From Bubalus kerabau (taxonomy: Eukaryota > Chordata > Mammalia > Artiodactyla > Bovidae): a stretch of 64,000 nt of DNA. The notes beneath the pieces were generated by a model. It was given only the letters and a program-made list of their open reading frames with translations, was not told where the DNA came from and made no database searches. Shown in pieces: positions 22,561 to 32,538 of this stretch. The DNA is taken from NCBI RefSeq assembly GCF_029407905.1, contig NC_073625.1:170644240-170708239 (forward strand), written 5' to 3'. The position numbers and the translations under genes are program-made. The stretch's first letter is position 1, and every line of letters begins with the position of its first letter.

Positions 22561-23068
22561 AAGTGACTTTGTGTAACTTCATTTCCTCCTCTTGAAAATA
22601 GAAGGCTGACATTTTTCCAGGGACAATAGTATCTTGATCTAGAATAGAGACTTTCAATAGAATTGTTTTCCAGTGACCTCTTCCCCACTCTCAATTTCTC
22701 ACACCATTAGCAGAATTGCAATCAGCTAAAAATGAAGATTACATTGATATTTATTGTTGCAAAACTGTTATCTTGAGAAAACAATGGTGAATTGAGTAAG
22801 GAGACAAATCATCTCAGCACCACCATTAACCATAGCCCTTTCTGCTAAATGTAATCCTCAACAGAAAAAAAGCAGTATTTTCCAAGACTACGAAGGGCTT
22901 TTGTGACCATAATAGGGTAGAGGGCTTTGCAATGGACTCCTGTTTCTCAGGAAGAGAGGGCTTCCAAGTAAGAAATGATTCAAGAATGAAAAGGGCTCAA
23001 ATTCACTCTGCTTCTTCAGGGAAACACCCATTGCATGGGTGTATTTTGAAAAATAAAGGGTATTCTTT
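22561..23068. other. No recognised feature
   Basis: Unassigned. A 67-codon frame at 22888-23091 (minus) ends in a low-complexity lysine-rich start and has no family resemblance. Confidence 0.45.
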
Positions 23069-23175
23069 TTCCTTCTTTCTTTCTTTTTCATTCATTCATT
23101 CATAAAATATTTGTTGATCACTTACCAGGAGTCAGAGGAATAAAAGAAAACTGTTTTGTCCATCTTCACCCCTCG
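23069..23175 (-). mobile_element. Possible L2 3' end with (ATTC)n
   Basis: ttcattcattcattcataaa followed by atatttgttgatcacttacc resembles the minus strand of the L2 3' terminus. Short and imperfect. The preceding ttctttctttcttt run is simple repeat. Confidence 0.45.
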
Positions 23176-24530
23176 GTTACTACAGTCCTGGGGTATCTTA
23201 TGTGTTCCTGGAAGCAGTGAGGTGGCCAGCACCAAAGTGAGCTGTGACTCATGGAGACACTAAAGAGCAGAGGAGCATATGAACTGGAATGGATTTGAGT
23301 CCCTTTTAAAAATGGATACCTCCCTTTTTACCAAAAAGGCTGATGTTTCTGCCCAAAGAGGGACTTACCAACCCAAATGGATTTTTTTAAGAGAATCAGT
23401 CTGGGATGATGAATTTTTTAGTGAGAGATTACATGTACTCTGCACTATTTAGCAAAAAGCCACATTTAGAAAATTATTATTGGATACATAACTGCACTTA
23501 ATAAAAGCAATTTTTTTTTTTTTGGAAAGTTATGTGGTACAGCATTGAATACTGGATGTCAGAGAAGTAGAACTATCTGTATTCTTTATCTCCAGCTTAT
23601 TTGTCACCAAAGCCAATTCTGAAATGAAAGATTTATGATTGTTTCTTTTGATATTGCATAGAAAGAACTTTTACCCCAAATTATGGGTGGCTCAGTGTGT
23701 AGGCAGCGCAGTCACGAGTGTTTTAGTTAATGCATGGTTTGTTTTGCAAAGACTTCTGCACATTTAAAAGGAATGTTCATGAATTTCCAAATACTATGCT
23801 TGCTGTAGCAAGACAGTCAGAATAATCATTACCTCCAATTGTGCTTTCCATGTCCCCCCCACTGCTCCCTACGTGGGCCTCTTTTACATTTGATGGACAT
23901 TCTGCATTTTTAGCCACCCTGACAATAATTACATAGTTGGTGAGTAGCAACTACTAAGCTTAGGTGCATTTAGTTCCTACTTAGTCCCAATTATGTGATC
24001 ACGAAGCACTTCAAGAGGTAACACCACATCAAGCATTACGACAATGTAAAAGCTGAGAATTTAAATGAAAAAGGGAAAAGGAGTTATTCTGAATGTAGTA
24101 CAAGATAAAAGACATCTTTTATGGGGTTCTTTTTGAATATAAGAAGTTACTTCAGAGCAAATTATTTGAAAATAATTTATGAAATTACCATTAAAACATA
24201 TAACTACAAGTTAGGGCAAAACCTTTGTGAGATTTTTAAATCTTCTGAATCTTTTTCTATCTTAAATATGAAAACGTTTAACTACGTTGTCTCAAATTGG
24301 TTACTGTCTAGAATTCTATAAAGGGATTTTCTCTTCTGTAGGATCTCAGAGCGCATATTATCCCATTTTAAGCTCCATTCAGTAGTGTCCTTTACAACAG
24401 TTTGTTTAGGAATGAAATACAATAAATGTAGAATTGCATCTAAATTATGTTCTGGTTGAAATGTGTAAATAAACCCAGAAGCTTAATATATCAAAATTGT
24501 GTAGCAATGTCTTCAGCAGTCATATCGTAT
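23176..24530. other. No recognised feature
   Basis: About 1.35 kb of unassigned sequence with poly(T) at 23513-23524. No exon-like frame found. Confidence 0.45.
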
Positions 24531-24571
24531 GTATATGTATTTGTACATATATACATATGTGTGGATACATA
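24531..24571. repeat. Alternating (TATG/CATA) low-complexity run
   Basis: Alternating purine-pyrimidine sequence such as gtatatgtatttgtacatat, with several short palindromes. Confidence 0.7.
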
Positions 24572-24810
24572 TGTGCTATGCTATGCTTAGTAGTTTCAGT
24601 CATGTCTGACTCCTTGTGAGTCCATGGACTGAAGTTCAGCAGGCTCCTCTGTCTATGGGATTCTCCAGGCAATAATACTGGAGTGGGTTGCCATGTCCTC
24701 CTCCAGGGAATCTTCCCAACCCAGGGATTCAGCCCACAGCTCTTGTGTTTCCTGCATTAAAGGTGGATTTTTTTTTTTTTTTTTACCACCTGAGCCACCA
24801 GGGAAGCCCA
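24572..24810 (-). mobile_element. Bov-tA SINE
   Basis: Minus-strand Bov-tA with complete Bov-A body and head (ggcttccctggtggctcagg). A poly(T) of about 18 bases at 24767-24784 interrupts the A-box region, an expansion within the element. No clear TSD. Confidence 0.92.
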
Positions 24811-24959
24811 TAAACACACACAAATATATTTAAATTTTTACCTTATATTTTTGAGATCTAGACATAGCAGATCAGGCTAGACATAGCTAATTCTAGTGGT
24901 AGTTATTTGCTTACTTTTTACTGCATTTTTGGTAGAAATATTTTAATGGAAATTCTTTT

Positions 24960-25024
24960 TTTTTTTAGTTTTATTTATTTATTTTATTTTATTTTAAAAT
25001 TTTACATAATTGTATTAGTTTTGT
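24960..25024 (-). mobile_element. L1 3' end fragment
   Basis: Poly(T) and ttatttattttattttatt followed by aattgtattagttttgt matches the minus strand of young artiodactyl L1 3' ends. Only about 65 bp. Confidence 0.7.
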
Positions 25025-25337
25025 AAGAAAAAAAAAGAACAGGTAGTATCTTTTAACTCATCAAATTCCAAAGTAACTTGAGTTGTGAGAAAGCATATGA
25101 TATACACACACAAAGTTTTCTTCCAAAAATATTAGATCTACCATTCAAGTACCAAATGAGATGGCAAATGTAACAATTATTTCTCATAACTCCCTAAGTT
25201 AACAATTTGGAATGTGTGAATTAAAAAATAATACCTCTTGTTTTACTTATTAAAAGTTTCCATTAAAATAGTTCTACAAAAGCTGCAGTAACAACTTTAT
25301 TGCAGTAATAAGGAAATTATTATTACTAGGATCAGCT

Positions 25338-25608
25338 ACGGAGAAGGCAATGGCACCCCACTCCAGTACTCTTGCCTGGAAAATCCCATGGACGGAGGAG
25401 CCTGGTAGGCTGCAGTCCATGGGGTCGCTAAGAGTCGGACACGACTGAGCAACTTCCCTTTCACTTTTCACTTTCATGCATTGCAGAAGAAAATGGCAAC
25501 CCACTCCAGTGTTCTTGCCTGGAGACTCCCAGGGATAGGGGAGCCTGGTGGGCTGCCATCTATGGGGTCACACAGAGTCAGACACAACTGAAGAGACTTA
25601 GCAGCAGC
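25338..25608 (+). mobile_element. BovA2 SINE with 10-bp TSD
   Basis: Complete dimer with few changes from the other BovA2 copies. The repeat aggatcagct is at 25328-25337 and 25609-25618. Confidence 0.95.
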
Positions 25609-25618
25609 AGGATCAGCT

Positions 25619-26187
25619 GTGTCCAGCTCCCAATACTGTAAGGTCAAAAGAAGTCTGACTCTATTATATAGCCCTAGGTTACCTATAATTCAGGTGTCAA
25701 TCAGGTAGAATAAAAAATACATATACATATTTTATTCTTTAGATTTTAAGATTATAAAAACACAGCTTTGGAAAAAGAAAGATGAAATAGAAAATATTAT
25801 CTCAGCAGTTAAAAATGCAGAAGAAATTTCATAGGAGAAAATGTGATCATGAATTACATATTTTTATTAATAGCAGAATATATCTATATATTGAAATTTG
25901 AGATTAAGAGGTAGGTCAGAGCACAGAATGGAGAGAAGCTGCTTCTTTTTGCCACATTGGAATTGTATAAGAAGCACCTGAACTTGGCAATGACTCTTTG
26001 CAACTAATTGAAATAAGAAAATACATTATCTGGTCAAGTACTTGCAACATGTTTGAGAAATCTGGGTCTGCTGTACCCAAATTCTCATTATTTACCAGGT
26101 ACTTCTCCAACCATAACACACTAGAATTTTCTTCTTCTGAGCTCCTTCTCAATGGCTACAGGGAATTGGCTGAATAGAAAATGACCG
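25619..26187. other. No recognised feature
   Basis: Unassigned AT-rich sequence up to the start of the nested BovB locus. A 78-codon minus frame at 25916-26152 has no family resemblance. Confidence 0.45.
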
Positions 26188-26250
26188 TTGTTGTTCAGTC
26201 ACTCAGTTGTGTCCAACTATTTGCCATCCCGAGGCCAAGGGCAGCCACGG

Positions 26251-26470
26251 GAGGAGCAACCCCACGACCGAGGCCAGGGGCGGTGGCCGGGAGGACCAAC
26301 CCCACGTCCAAGGAGCCGTGGCTGCACGGGTGCAGGAGGGCCTAGAGAAGCTATTCCACGTTCAAGGTCAGGAAGGGTGGCGGTGAGGAGATACCCCTCA
26401 TCCAAGGTAAGGAGCAATGGCTGCGCTTTGCTGCAGCAGCCGTGAAGAGATACCCCACGTCCAAGCTAAG
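26251..26470 (+). promoter_or_regulatory. GC-rich repeated 5' leader of BovB
   Basis: The motif accccacgtccaagg recurs with variations at about 26259, 26299, 26354, 26393 and 26450, roughly every 40-58 bp, in a stretch dense in CpG (nine in the first 120 bases) although its surroundings are AT-rich. LINE promoters are usually internal and 5', so this is the obvious candidate promoter region. That function is inference. Confidence 0.5.
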
Positions 26471-26920
26471 AGAAAACTAAGTAAGACAGTAGGTGTTGCA
26501 AGAGGACATCAGAGGGCAAACACACTGAAACCATACTCACAGAAAACTAGTCAATCTAATCACACTAGGACCACAGCCTTGTCTAACTCAATGAAACTAA
26601 GCCATGCCCGTGGGGCAACCCAAGACAGGCGGGTCATGGTGGAGAGATCTGACAGAATGTGGTCCACTGGAGAAGGCCATGACAAACCACTTCAGTATTC
26701 TTGCCTTGAGAACCCCATGAACAGTATGAAAAGGCAAAATGATAGGATACTGAAAGAGAAACTCCCCAGGTTAGTAGGTGCCCAATATGCTACTGGAGAT
26801 CAGTGGAGAAATAACTCCAGAAAGAATGAAGGGATGAGGTCAAAGCAAAAACAATACCCAGCTGTGGATGTGACTGGTGATAGAAGCAAGGTCCGATGCT
26901 TTAAGAGAAATATTGCATAG
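26417..26920 (+). pseudogene. BovB upstream open frame (N-terminal region)
   Basis: An uninterrupted 167-codon frame starts at the ATG in gcaatggctgcgc, inside the repeated leader, and ends just before the endonuclease segment. The product is basic and polar, with no domain I recognise. Its middle part (LQYSCLENPMN, about residues 92-102) is encoded by DNA homologous to the Bov-A SINE monomer. It lies in a different frame from the endonuclease that follows. It may be the N-terminal extension or a separate small ORF of BovB. I cannot tell which, and expression is not implied. Confidence 0.5.
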
Positions 26921-27807
26921 GAACCTGGAATGTCAGGTCCATGAATCAAGGCAAATTGGAAGTGGTCAAACAAGAGATAGCAAGAGTGAATGTCGACATT
27001 CTAGGAATCAGCGAACTGAAATGGACTGGAATGGGTGAATTTAACTCAGATGACCATTCTATCTACTACTGCAGGCAGGAATCCCTCAGAAGAAATGGAG
27101 TGGCCATCATGGTCAACAAAAGAGTCCGAAATGCAGTACTTGGATGCAATCTCAAAAACGACAGAATGATCTCTGTTTGTTTCCAAGGCAAACCATTCAA
27201 TATCACAGTAATATTGTGATATTGAATGCCCCAACCACTAATGCTGAAGAAGCTGAAGTTGAACAGTTCTATGAAGACCTACAAGACCTTTTAGAACTAA
27301 CACCCAAAAAAGATGTCCTTTTCATTATAGGGGACTGGAATGCAAAAGTAGGCAAGAAACACCTGGAGTAACAGGCAAATTTGGCCTTGGAATACGGAAT
27401 GAAGCAGGGCAAACACTAATAGAGTTTTGCGAAGAAAATGTACTGGTCATAACAAACACCCTCTTCCAACAACACAAGAGAAGACTCTATACATGGACAT
27501 CACCAGATGGTCAACACCGAAATCAGATGATTATATTCTTTGCAGCCAAAGATGGAGAAGCTCTATACAGTCAGCAAAAACAAGACCAGGAGCTGACTGT
27601 GACTCAGACCATGAACTCCTTATTGCCAATTTCAGACTTAAATTGAAGAAAGTAGGGAAAACCACTAGACCATTCAGGTATGACCTAAATCAAGTCCCTT
27701 ATGATTATACAGTGGAAGTGAGAAATAGATTTAAGGGCCTAGATCTGATAGAGTGCATGATGAACTATGGAATGAAGTTTGGGACATTGTACAGGAGACA
27801 GGGATGA
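26920..27807 (+). pseudogene. BovB apurinic-type endonuclease, frameshifted
   Basis: The APE-type endonuclease nicks genomic DNA to start target-primed reverse transcription. Visible landmarks in order are the NVRSMNQGKLE start, ISELKWTGMGE (catalytic Glu segment), IIGDWNAKVGKK (Asp/Asn pair) and SDHELLIANFRLK (Asp-His pair). They sit in three frame segments: 26941-27219, 27144-27371 and 27427-27807. The first shift coincides with a 13-bp perfect inverted repeat at 27194-27228 replacing expected sequence. A further shift lies between the Asp/Asn and Asp-His segments. The motifs themselves are conserved, so loss of function appears to come mainly from frame damage. Confidence 0.88.
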
Positions 27808-27875
27808 AGACCATTCCCATAGAAAAGAAATGCAAAAAAGCAAAATGACTTTCTGGGGAGGCCTTACAAATAGCT

Positions 27876-29720
27876 GTGAAAAGAAGAGAAGTGAAAAGCA
27901 AAGGAGAAAAGGAAAAATATAAGCATCTGAATGCAGAGTTCCAAAGAATAGCAAGAAGAGATAAGAAAGCCTTCTTCAGCTATCAATCCAAAGAAATAGA
28001 GGAAAAAAACAGAATGGGAAAGACTAGGGATCTCTTCAAGAAAATCAGAGATACCAAAGGAATACTTCATGCAAAGATGAGCTCAATAAAGGACAGAAAT
28101 GGTATGGACCTAACAGAAGCAGAAGATATGAAGAAGAGATGGCAAGAATACACAGAAGAACTGTACAAAAAAGATCTTCACGACCCAGATAATCACAATG
28201 GTGTGATCACTCACCTAGAGCCAGACATCCTGGAATGTGAAGTCAAGTGGGCCTTAGAAAGCATCACTACAAACAAAGCTAGTGGAGGTGATGGAATTCC
28301 AGTTGAGCTATTTCAAATCCTGAAAGATGATGCTGTGAAAGTGCTGCACCCAATATGCCAGCAAATTTGGAAAACTCAGCAGTGGCCGCAGGACTGGAAA
28401 AGGTCAATTTTCATTCCAATCCCAAAGAAAGGCATTGCCAAAGAATGCTCAAACTACCGCACAATTGCACTCATCTCACATGCTAGTGAATTAATGCTCA
28501 AAATTCTCCAAGCCAGGCTTCAGCAATATGTGAAATGTGAACTTCCAGATGTTCAAGCTGGTTTTAGAAAAGGCAGAGGAACCAGAGATCAAATTGCCAA
28601 CATCCGCTGGATCATAGAAAAAGCAACAGAGTTCCAGAAAAACATCTATTTCTGCTTTATTTTCTATGCCAAAGCCTTTGACTGTGTGGATCACAATAAA
28701 CTGTGGAAACTTCTGAAAGAGATGGGAATACCAGAACACCTGACCTGCCTCTTGAGAAATTTGTATGCAGGTCAGGAAGCAACAGTTAGAACTGGACATG
28801 GAACAACAGACTGGTTCCAAATAGGAAAAGGAGTTCGTCAAGGCTGTATATTGTCACCCTGTTTATTTAACTTATATGCAGAGTACATCATGAGAAATGC
28901 TGGACTGGAAGAAGCACAAGCTGGAATCAAGATTGCTGGGAGAAATATCAATCACCTCAGATATGCAGATGACACCACCCTTATGGCAGAAAGTGAAGAG
29001 GAACTAAAAAGCCTCTTGATGAAAGTGAAATTGGAGAGTGAAAAAGTTGGTTTAAAGCTCAACATTCAGAAAACGAAGATCATGGCATCCGGTCCCATCA
29101 CTTCATGGGAAATTGATGGGGAAGCAGTGGAAACAGTGTCAGAGTTTATTTTTCTGGGCTCCAAAATCACTGCAGATGGTGACTGCAGCCATGAAATTAA
29201 AAGACGTTTACTCCTTGGAAGGAAAGTTATGAGCAACCTAGATAGCATGTTCAAAAGCAGAGACATTACTTTGCCAACAAAGGTTCGTCTAGTCAAGGCT
29301 ATGGTTTTTCCTATTGTCATGTATGGATGTGAGAGTTGGACTGTGAAGAAGGCTGAGAGCCGAAGAACTGATGTTTTTGAATTGTGGTGTTGGAGGAGAC
29401 TCTTGAGAGTCCCTTGGACTGCAAGGAGATCCAACCAGTCCATTCTAAAGGAGATCAGCCCTGGGATTTCTTTGGAAGGACTGATGCTAAAGCTGAAACT
29501 CCAGTACTTTGACCACCTCATGCGAAGAGTTGACTCATTAGAAAAGACCCTGATGCTGGGAGGGATTGGGGGCTGGAGGAGAAGGGGACGACAGAGGATG
29601 AGATGGCTGGATGGCATCACTGACTCGATGGACGTGAGTCTGAGTGAACTCTGGGAGTTGGTGATGGACAGGGAGGCCTGGCGTGCTGGGATTCATGGGG
29701 TCGCAAACAGTAGGACATGA
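27876..29720 (+). pseudogene. BovB reverse transcriptase, 614-codon open frame with altered motif A
   Basis: The longest open frame in the window. It spans the RT N-terminus (FQRIARRDKKAFF), the fingers and palm with FRKGRGTRDQIANIRW, motif A, GVRQGCILSPCLFN, the YADD box in LRYADDTTLMAES (both Asp present), then the thumb and C-terminal region to the element's 3' end (MRWLDGITDSMD, MDREAWRAGIHGVANS). Oddity: motif A reads FIFYAKAFDCVDH (Phe at residue 263, codon 28662-28664) where other copies here have FIDYAKAFDCVDH. That Asp corresponds to the metal-binding Asp of motif A, so polymerase activity should be lost. The ATG used is only the first after the upstream frame break. The real polyprotein starts further 5'. 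Confidence 0.92.
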
Positions 29721-30510
29721 CTGAGCGACTGATCTGATATGATCTGATCTGATTTGCCATCCCATGAACTGCAACATGCCGGGCTTCCCTGTCTTTCACT
29801 GTGTCCTGGAGTTTGCTCAAACTCGTGTTCATTGAGTCAATGATACCCTCCAACCATCTCTTTCTCTGTCACCCCCTTCTCCTCCTGCTCTCAATCTTTC
29901 CCAGGATCAAGGTCTTTTCCAATAAGTCAGCTTTTGGCATCAGGTGGCTAAAGTAGTGAAGCTTCAGCTTCAGCATCAGTCCTTCCAATGAATATTCAGG
30001 TTTGATTTTCTTTAGGATTGACTGGTTTGATATCTTAGCAGTCCAAGAGACTCTCAAGAGTCTTCTCCAGCACCACAGTTAGAAAGCATAAATTCCTCAG
30101 CGCTCAGCCTTCTTTACGGTCCAATTCGCACATCCATAAATGACTACTGGAAAAACCACAGCTTTGACTAGCTGGACCTTTGTCAGTAGTGATGTCTCTA
30201 ATTTTATTATGCTGTCTATGTTGTCATAGCTTTTCTTCCAAGGAGCAAGCGTCTCTTAATTGCATGGCTGCAGTAACACTGTACAGGATGTGGTGACTAA
30301 AACCATGCCCAAGAAAAAGAAATGCAACAAGTAACATAATGCAAAATATTTATCTGAGGAGGGCTTACAAATAGCTGAGATAGAAGAGAAGCAAAAGACA
30401 AAGAAGAAAGGGAAAGATATACCCATCGGAATGCGGAGTTCCGAATAAATACAAGGTCTAAGAGATTAGAACGCTTTCTTAAGTGAACAATGCAAAGAAA
30501 AAGATGGGAG

Positions 30511-31382
30511 AAGCCAAACTGAGATTGGAACTAAGCAAGAACTCAGTTCCAAACTGAGTTTGGAACTAAGATTGAAAACTAAGCCATTTGTTAATGGGAG
30601 CCAACATGTTGATCCACAATGACTTTATCCTTCATCCTTAGTGAGGATCTCTTTATATCAACAATCTCTACTATCTTTTATTATATTTATATGTACATGT
30701 AATTTTTCTAGAATTTAATTATGATTGACCAGTATTCCATTTTCTATATGATGAGTTCCATTTATTTTGTTGGTCCCTTTATCTTTCTTTTGTGAGTCCA
30801 TATTTATAAGTAAATCCTTCATGAGTGATTGTCATAATTCAAAACACTTTAAACTTTTTTCTCCTATAGTGATAAATCTATGAGTTGAAGAATTCACTCT
30901 TGGAAACTTACTTTACAGCCAAAAAAAAAAAAAAAAAACTAATTACCAACATAAATAGAGATAAAATAGATTAGAAATACATTTTATAAATATGTTTTAT
31001 ATATATAAAATCAACCAAAGTACAATGAAATCTAGGCCCAGAATGCTTCCTTTTTTTCTTCTTCAATATCTCTATGGTAAATATCACATTTTTTTCTTAC
31101 TCCAATGCACATTCAAAATTTAAAACCATCCATCTTAAAATTTCTGTTGCCGATTTCTATTGCTGATAAACATAAAAAACCATAGAAAACCTCTGAATAT
31201 AATATATTAGTTTCTCTAGTGCCCTTTGTATTGATAAGAGGAAGTGTATCAGCAGAAGTCACTGAGGTGCTGGTTGTGGATATTAATTGGGGGAGAGAGA
31301 CAGCTACAATAAACAGTCCTCAAAATGAATATTCACAAGTCAAACAGCCTCAACTCTGTACATACAGTTTTAAAATATATTT
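30511..31382. other. No recognised feature apart from poly(A)
   Basis: AT-rich unassigned sequence. A local near-repeat of aactcagttccaaactgag and tttggaactaagattg at 30515-30590 is short and decayed. Confidence 0.45.
30907..30938. repeat. Poly(A) run
   Basis: About 19 consecutive A without an attached element that I can name. Confidence 0.8.
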
Positions 31383-31394
31383 CATGGTCCATTG

Positions 31395-31670
31395 GAGAAG
31401 GCAATGGCAACCCACTCCAGTATTCTTGCCTGGAAAATCCCATGGATGGAGGAGCCTGGTAGGCTGTAGTCCATGGGGTTGCGAAGAGTCAGACACAATT
31501 GAGCGACTTCACTTTCACTTTTTACTTTCATGCATTGGAGAAGGAAATGGCAACCCACTCCAGTGTTCTTGCCTGGAGAATCCCAAGGACGGCAGAGCCT
31601 GGTGGGCTGCCATCTATGGGATCGCACAGAGCTGGACATGACTGACGCGAATTAGCAGCAGCAGCAGCAG
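31395..31670 (+). mobile_element. BovA2 SINE with 12-bp TSD
   Basis: Complete dimer with CAG-rich tail. The repeat catgRtccattg (one mismatch) occurs at 31383-31394 and 31671-31682. Confidence 0.95.
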
Positions 31671-31682
31671 CATGATCCATTG

Positions 31683-32095
31683 AGTCCTATGTCAGAACTG
31701 CTCAGATGATATTCATGGACAGGACTTCAAACTGGCTGAAATGTTAAATTTCTCCAGAATGTATGTATGGAATCCAAGGAGGGCTCCACTCAACTGGAGT
31801 TAGGAGGCAGGAGTTCCTACATTTCTCACGGTGGTCCCTGGGATTGCTTCATGCAGCTACTTCAGGAAACTGTCCTTGAAGGATAACCATCATCAACTGG
31901 GCTGAAGGACATTTGTTCACTTCAGGTTCACTAGCAGGCAGGAAAAGGAAACAAGAGGCAAGATTAGGGCCACATACCCCATTCTAGCCTGTTGACATTC
32001 TACTGGGGCTTTGATGTGCACAGATCAGGGCTGTATCCTTCATCCCTCATTTTACTGATGAGCACCTTCAAATTCCTTCTAGGAAAGGTGCTCCC
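31683..32095. other. No recognised feature
   Basis: Unassigned, moderately AT-rich. Confidence 0.45.
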
Positions 32096-32216
32096 GTATT
32101 TAGTCACTTCAGTCATGTTTGACTCTCTGCAACCCCATGGACTATGGCCTACCAGGCTTCTCTGTCTATGGAATTCTCCAGGCAAGAATACTGGAGTGGG
32201 TTGCCATTTCCTCCTC
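32096..32216 (-). mobile_element. Bov-A monomer (SINE fragment)
   Basis: gtcacttcagtcatgtttga through ggcaagaatactggagtggg and ttgccatttcctcctcc, the minus-strand Bov-A body without a tRNA-like head. Confidence 0.88.
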
Positions 32217-32414
32217 CAAATTTGGGAAAGGTAACCCCCATCTGAAACCAAGCAATCAATCTCAGTCTAGAATTAAAATGATATCCATCCCCTCTTTGGA
32301 AAAATAAAAGTGTTCAAGTCAGGGAGAGCTAGGTACTCAATGACAAATTCAGTTCCACTCAAATTTCTCCTTAGTCTGGGAGAAAAATAGAAGTGCCATT
32401 TTTTGAGGGTTGCA

Positions 32415-32538
32415 TTGAGGGCATGGCAACCCCCTCCAGTATCCTTGCCTGGAGAATCCCATGGACAGAGGAGCCTGGTGGCTACAGTCCATGGGTTTTA
32501 AAGAGCCAAACACGACTGAGCAACTTAGCACGTACACA
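32415..32538 (+). mobile_element. Bov-A monomer (SINE fragment)
   Basis: Plus-strand Bov-A body from gcatggcaacc to cacgactgagcaacttag, no head. Lies about 200 bp from an oppositely oriented monomer. Confidence 0.88.

Larger units (their letters stand above)
26231..29751 (+). mobile_element. Near full-length BovB LINE with 12-bp TSD
   Basis: 3.5-kb RTE-type LINE flanked by identical atttgccatccc at 26219-26230 and 29752-29763. It has a GC- and CpG-rich 5' region with degenerate repeats (26251-26470), an upstream frame, an endonuclease region (26920-27640), a reverse transcriptase region (27700-29000) and the C-terminal region. It ends in a gatctgatatgatctgat-type tail rather than the (aactg)n tail of other copies here. 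Target is the 3' end of another BovB in the opposite orientation. By length this is the only BovB in the window that could be full-length. Confidence 0.95.
26188..30510 (-). mobile_element. Older BovB with inverted 5' part, interrupted by a younger BovB
   Basis: 26188-26230 (ttgttgttcagtcactcagt...) and 29752-30270 join into one minus-strand BovB 3' segment once the inner element is removed. At about 30271 the orientation flips: 30272-30510 reads as plus-strand BovB from further upstream in the element (agaaaaagaaatgc, then aaagatatacccatc and gaacaatgcaaagaaa). The order 3' part followed by an inverted upstream part is what twin priming produces, here with more than 1 kb of element lost at the joint. 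Two separate insertions remain possible. The frames are destroyed. Confidence 0.85.

Noticed and set aside
26188..26445. Arg/Pro/Gly-rich frame at the BovB 5' end
   Set aside because: Produced by the GC-rich leader and crossing the insertion joint at 26230, so not a single inherited reading frame.
29066..29620. 184-codon minus frame antisense to BovB (also 53239-53793 and 6487-7023)
   Set aside because: The same antisense frame recurs in each BovB copy because it mirrors the sense codons. It is a shadow, not a gene.
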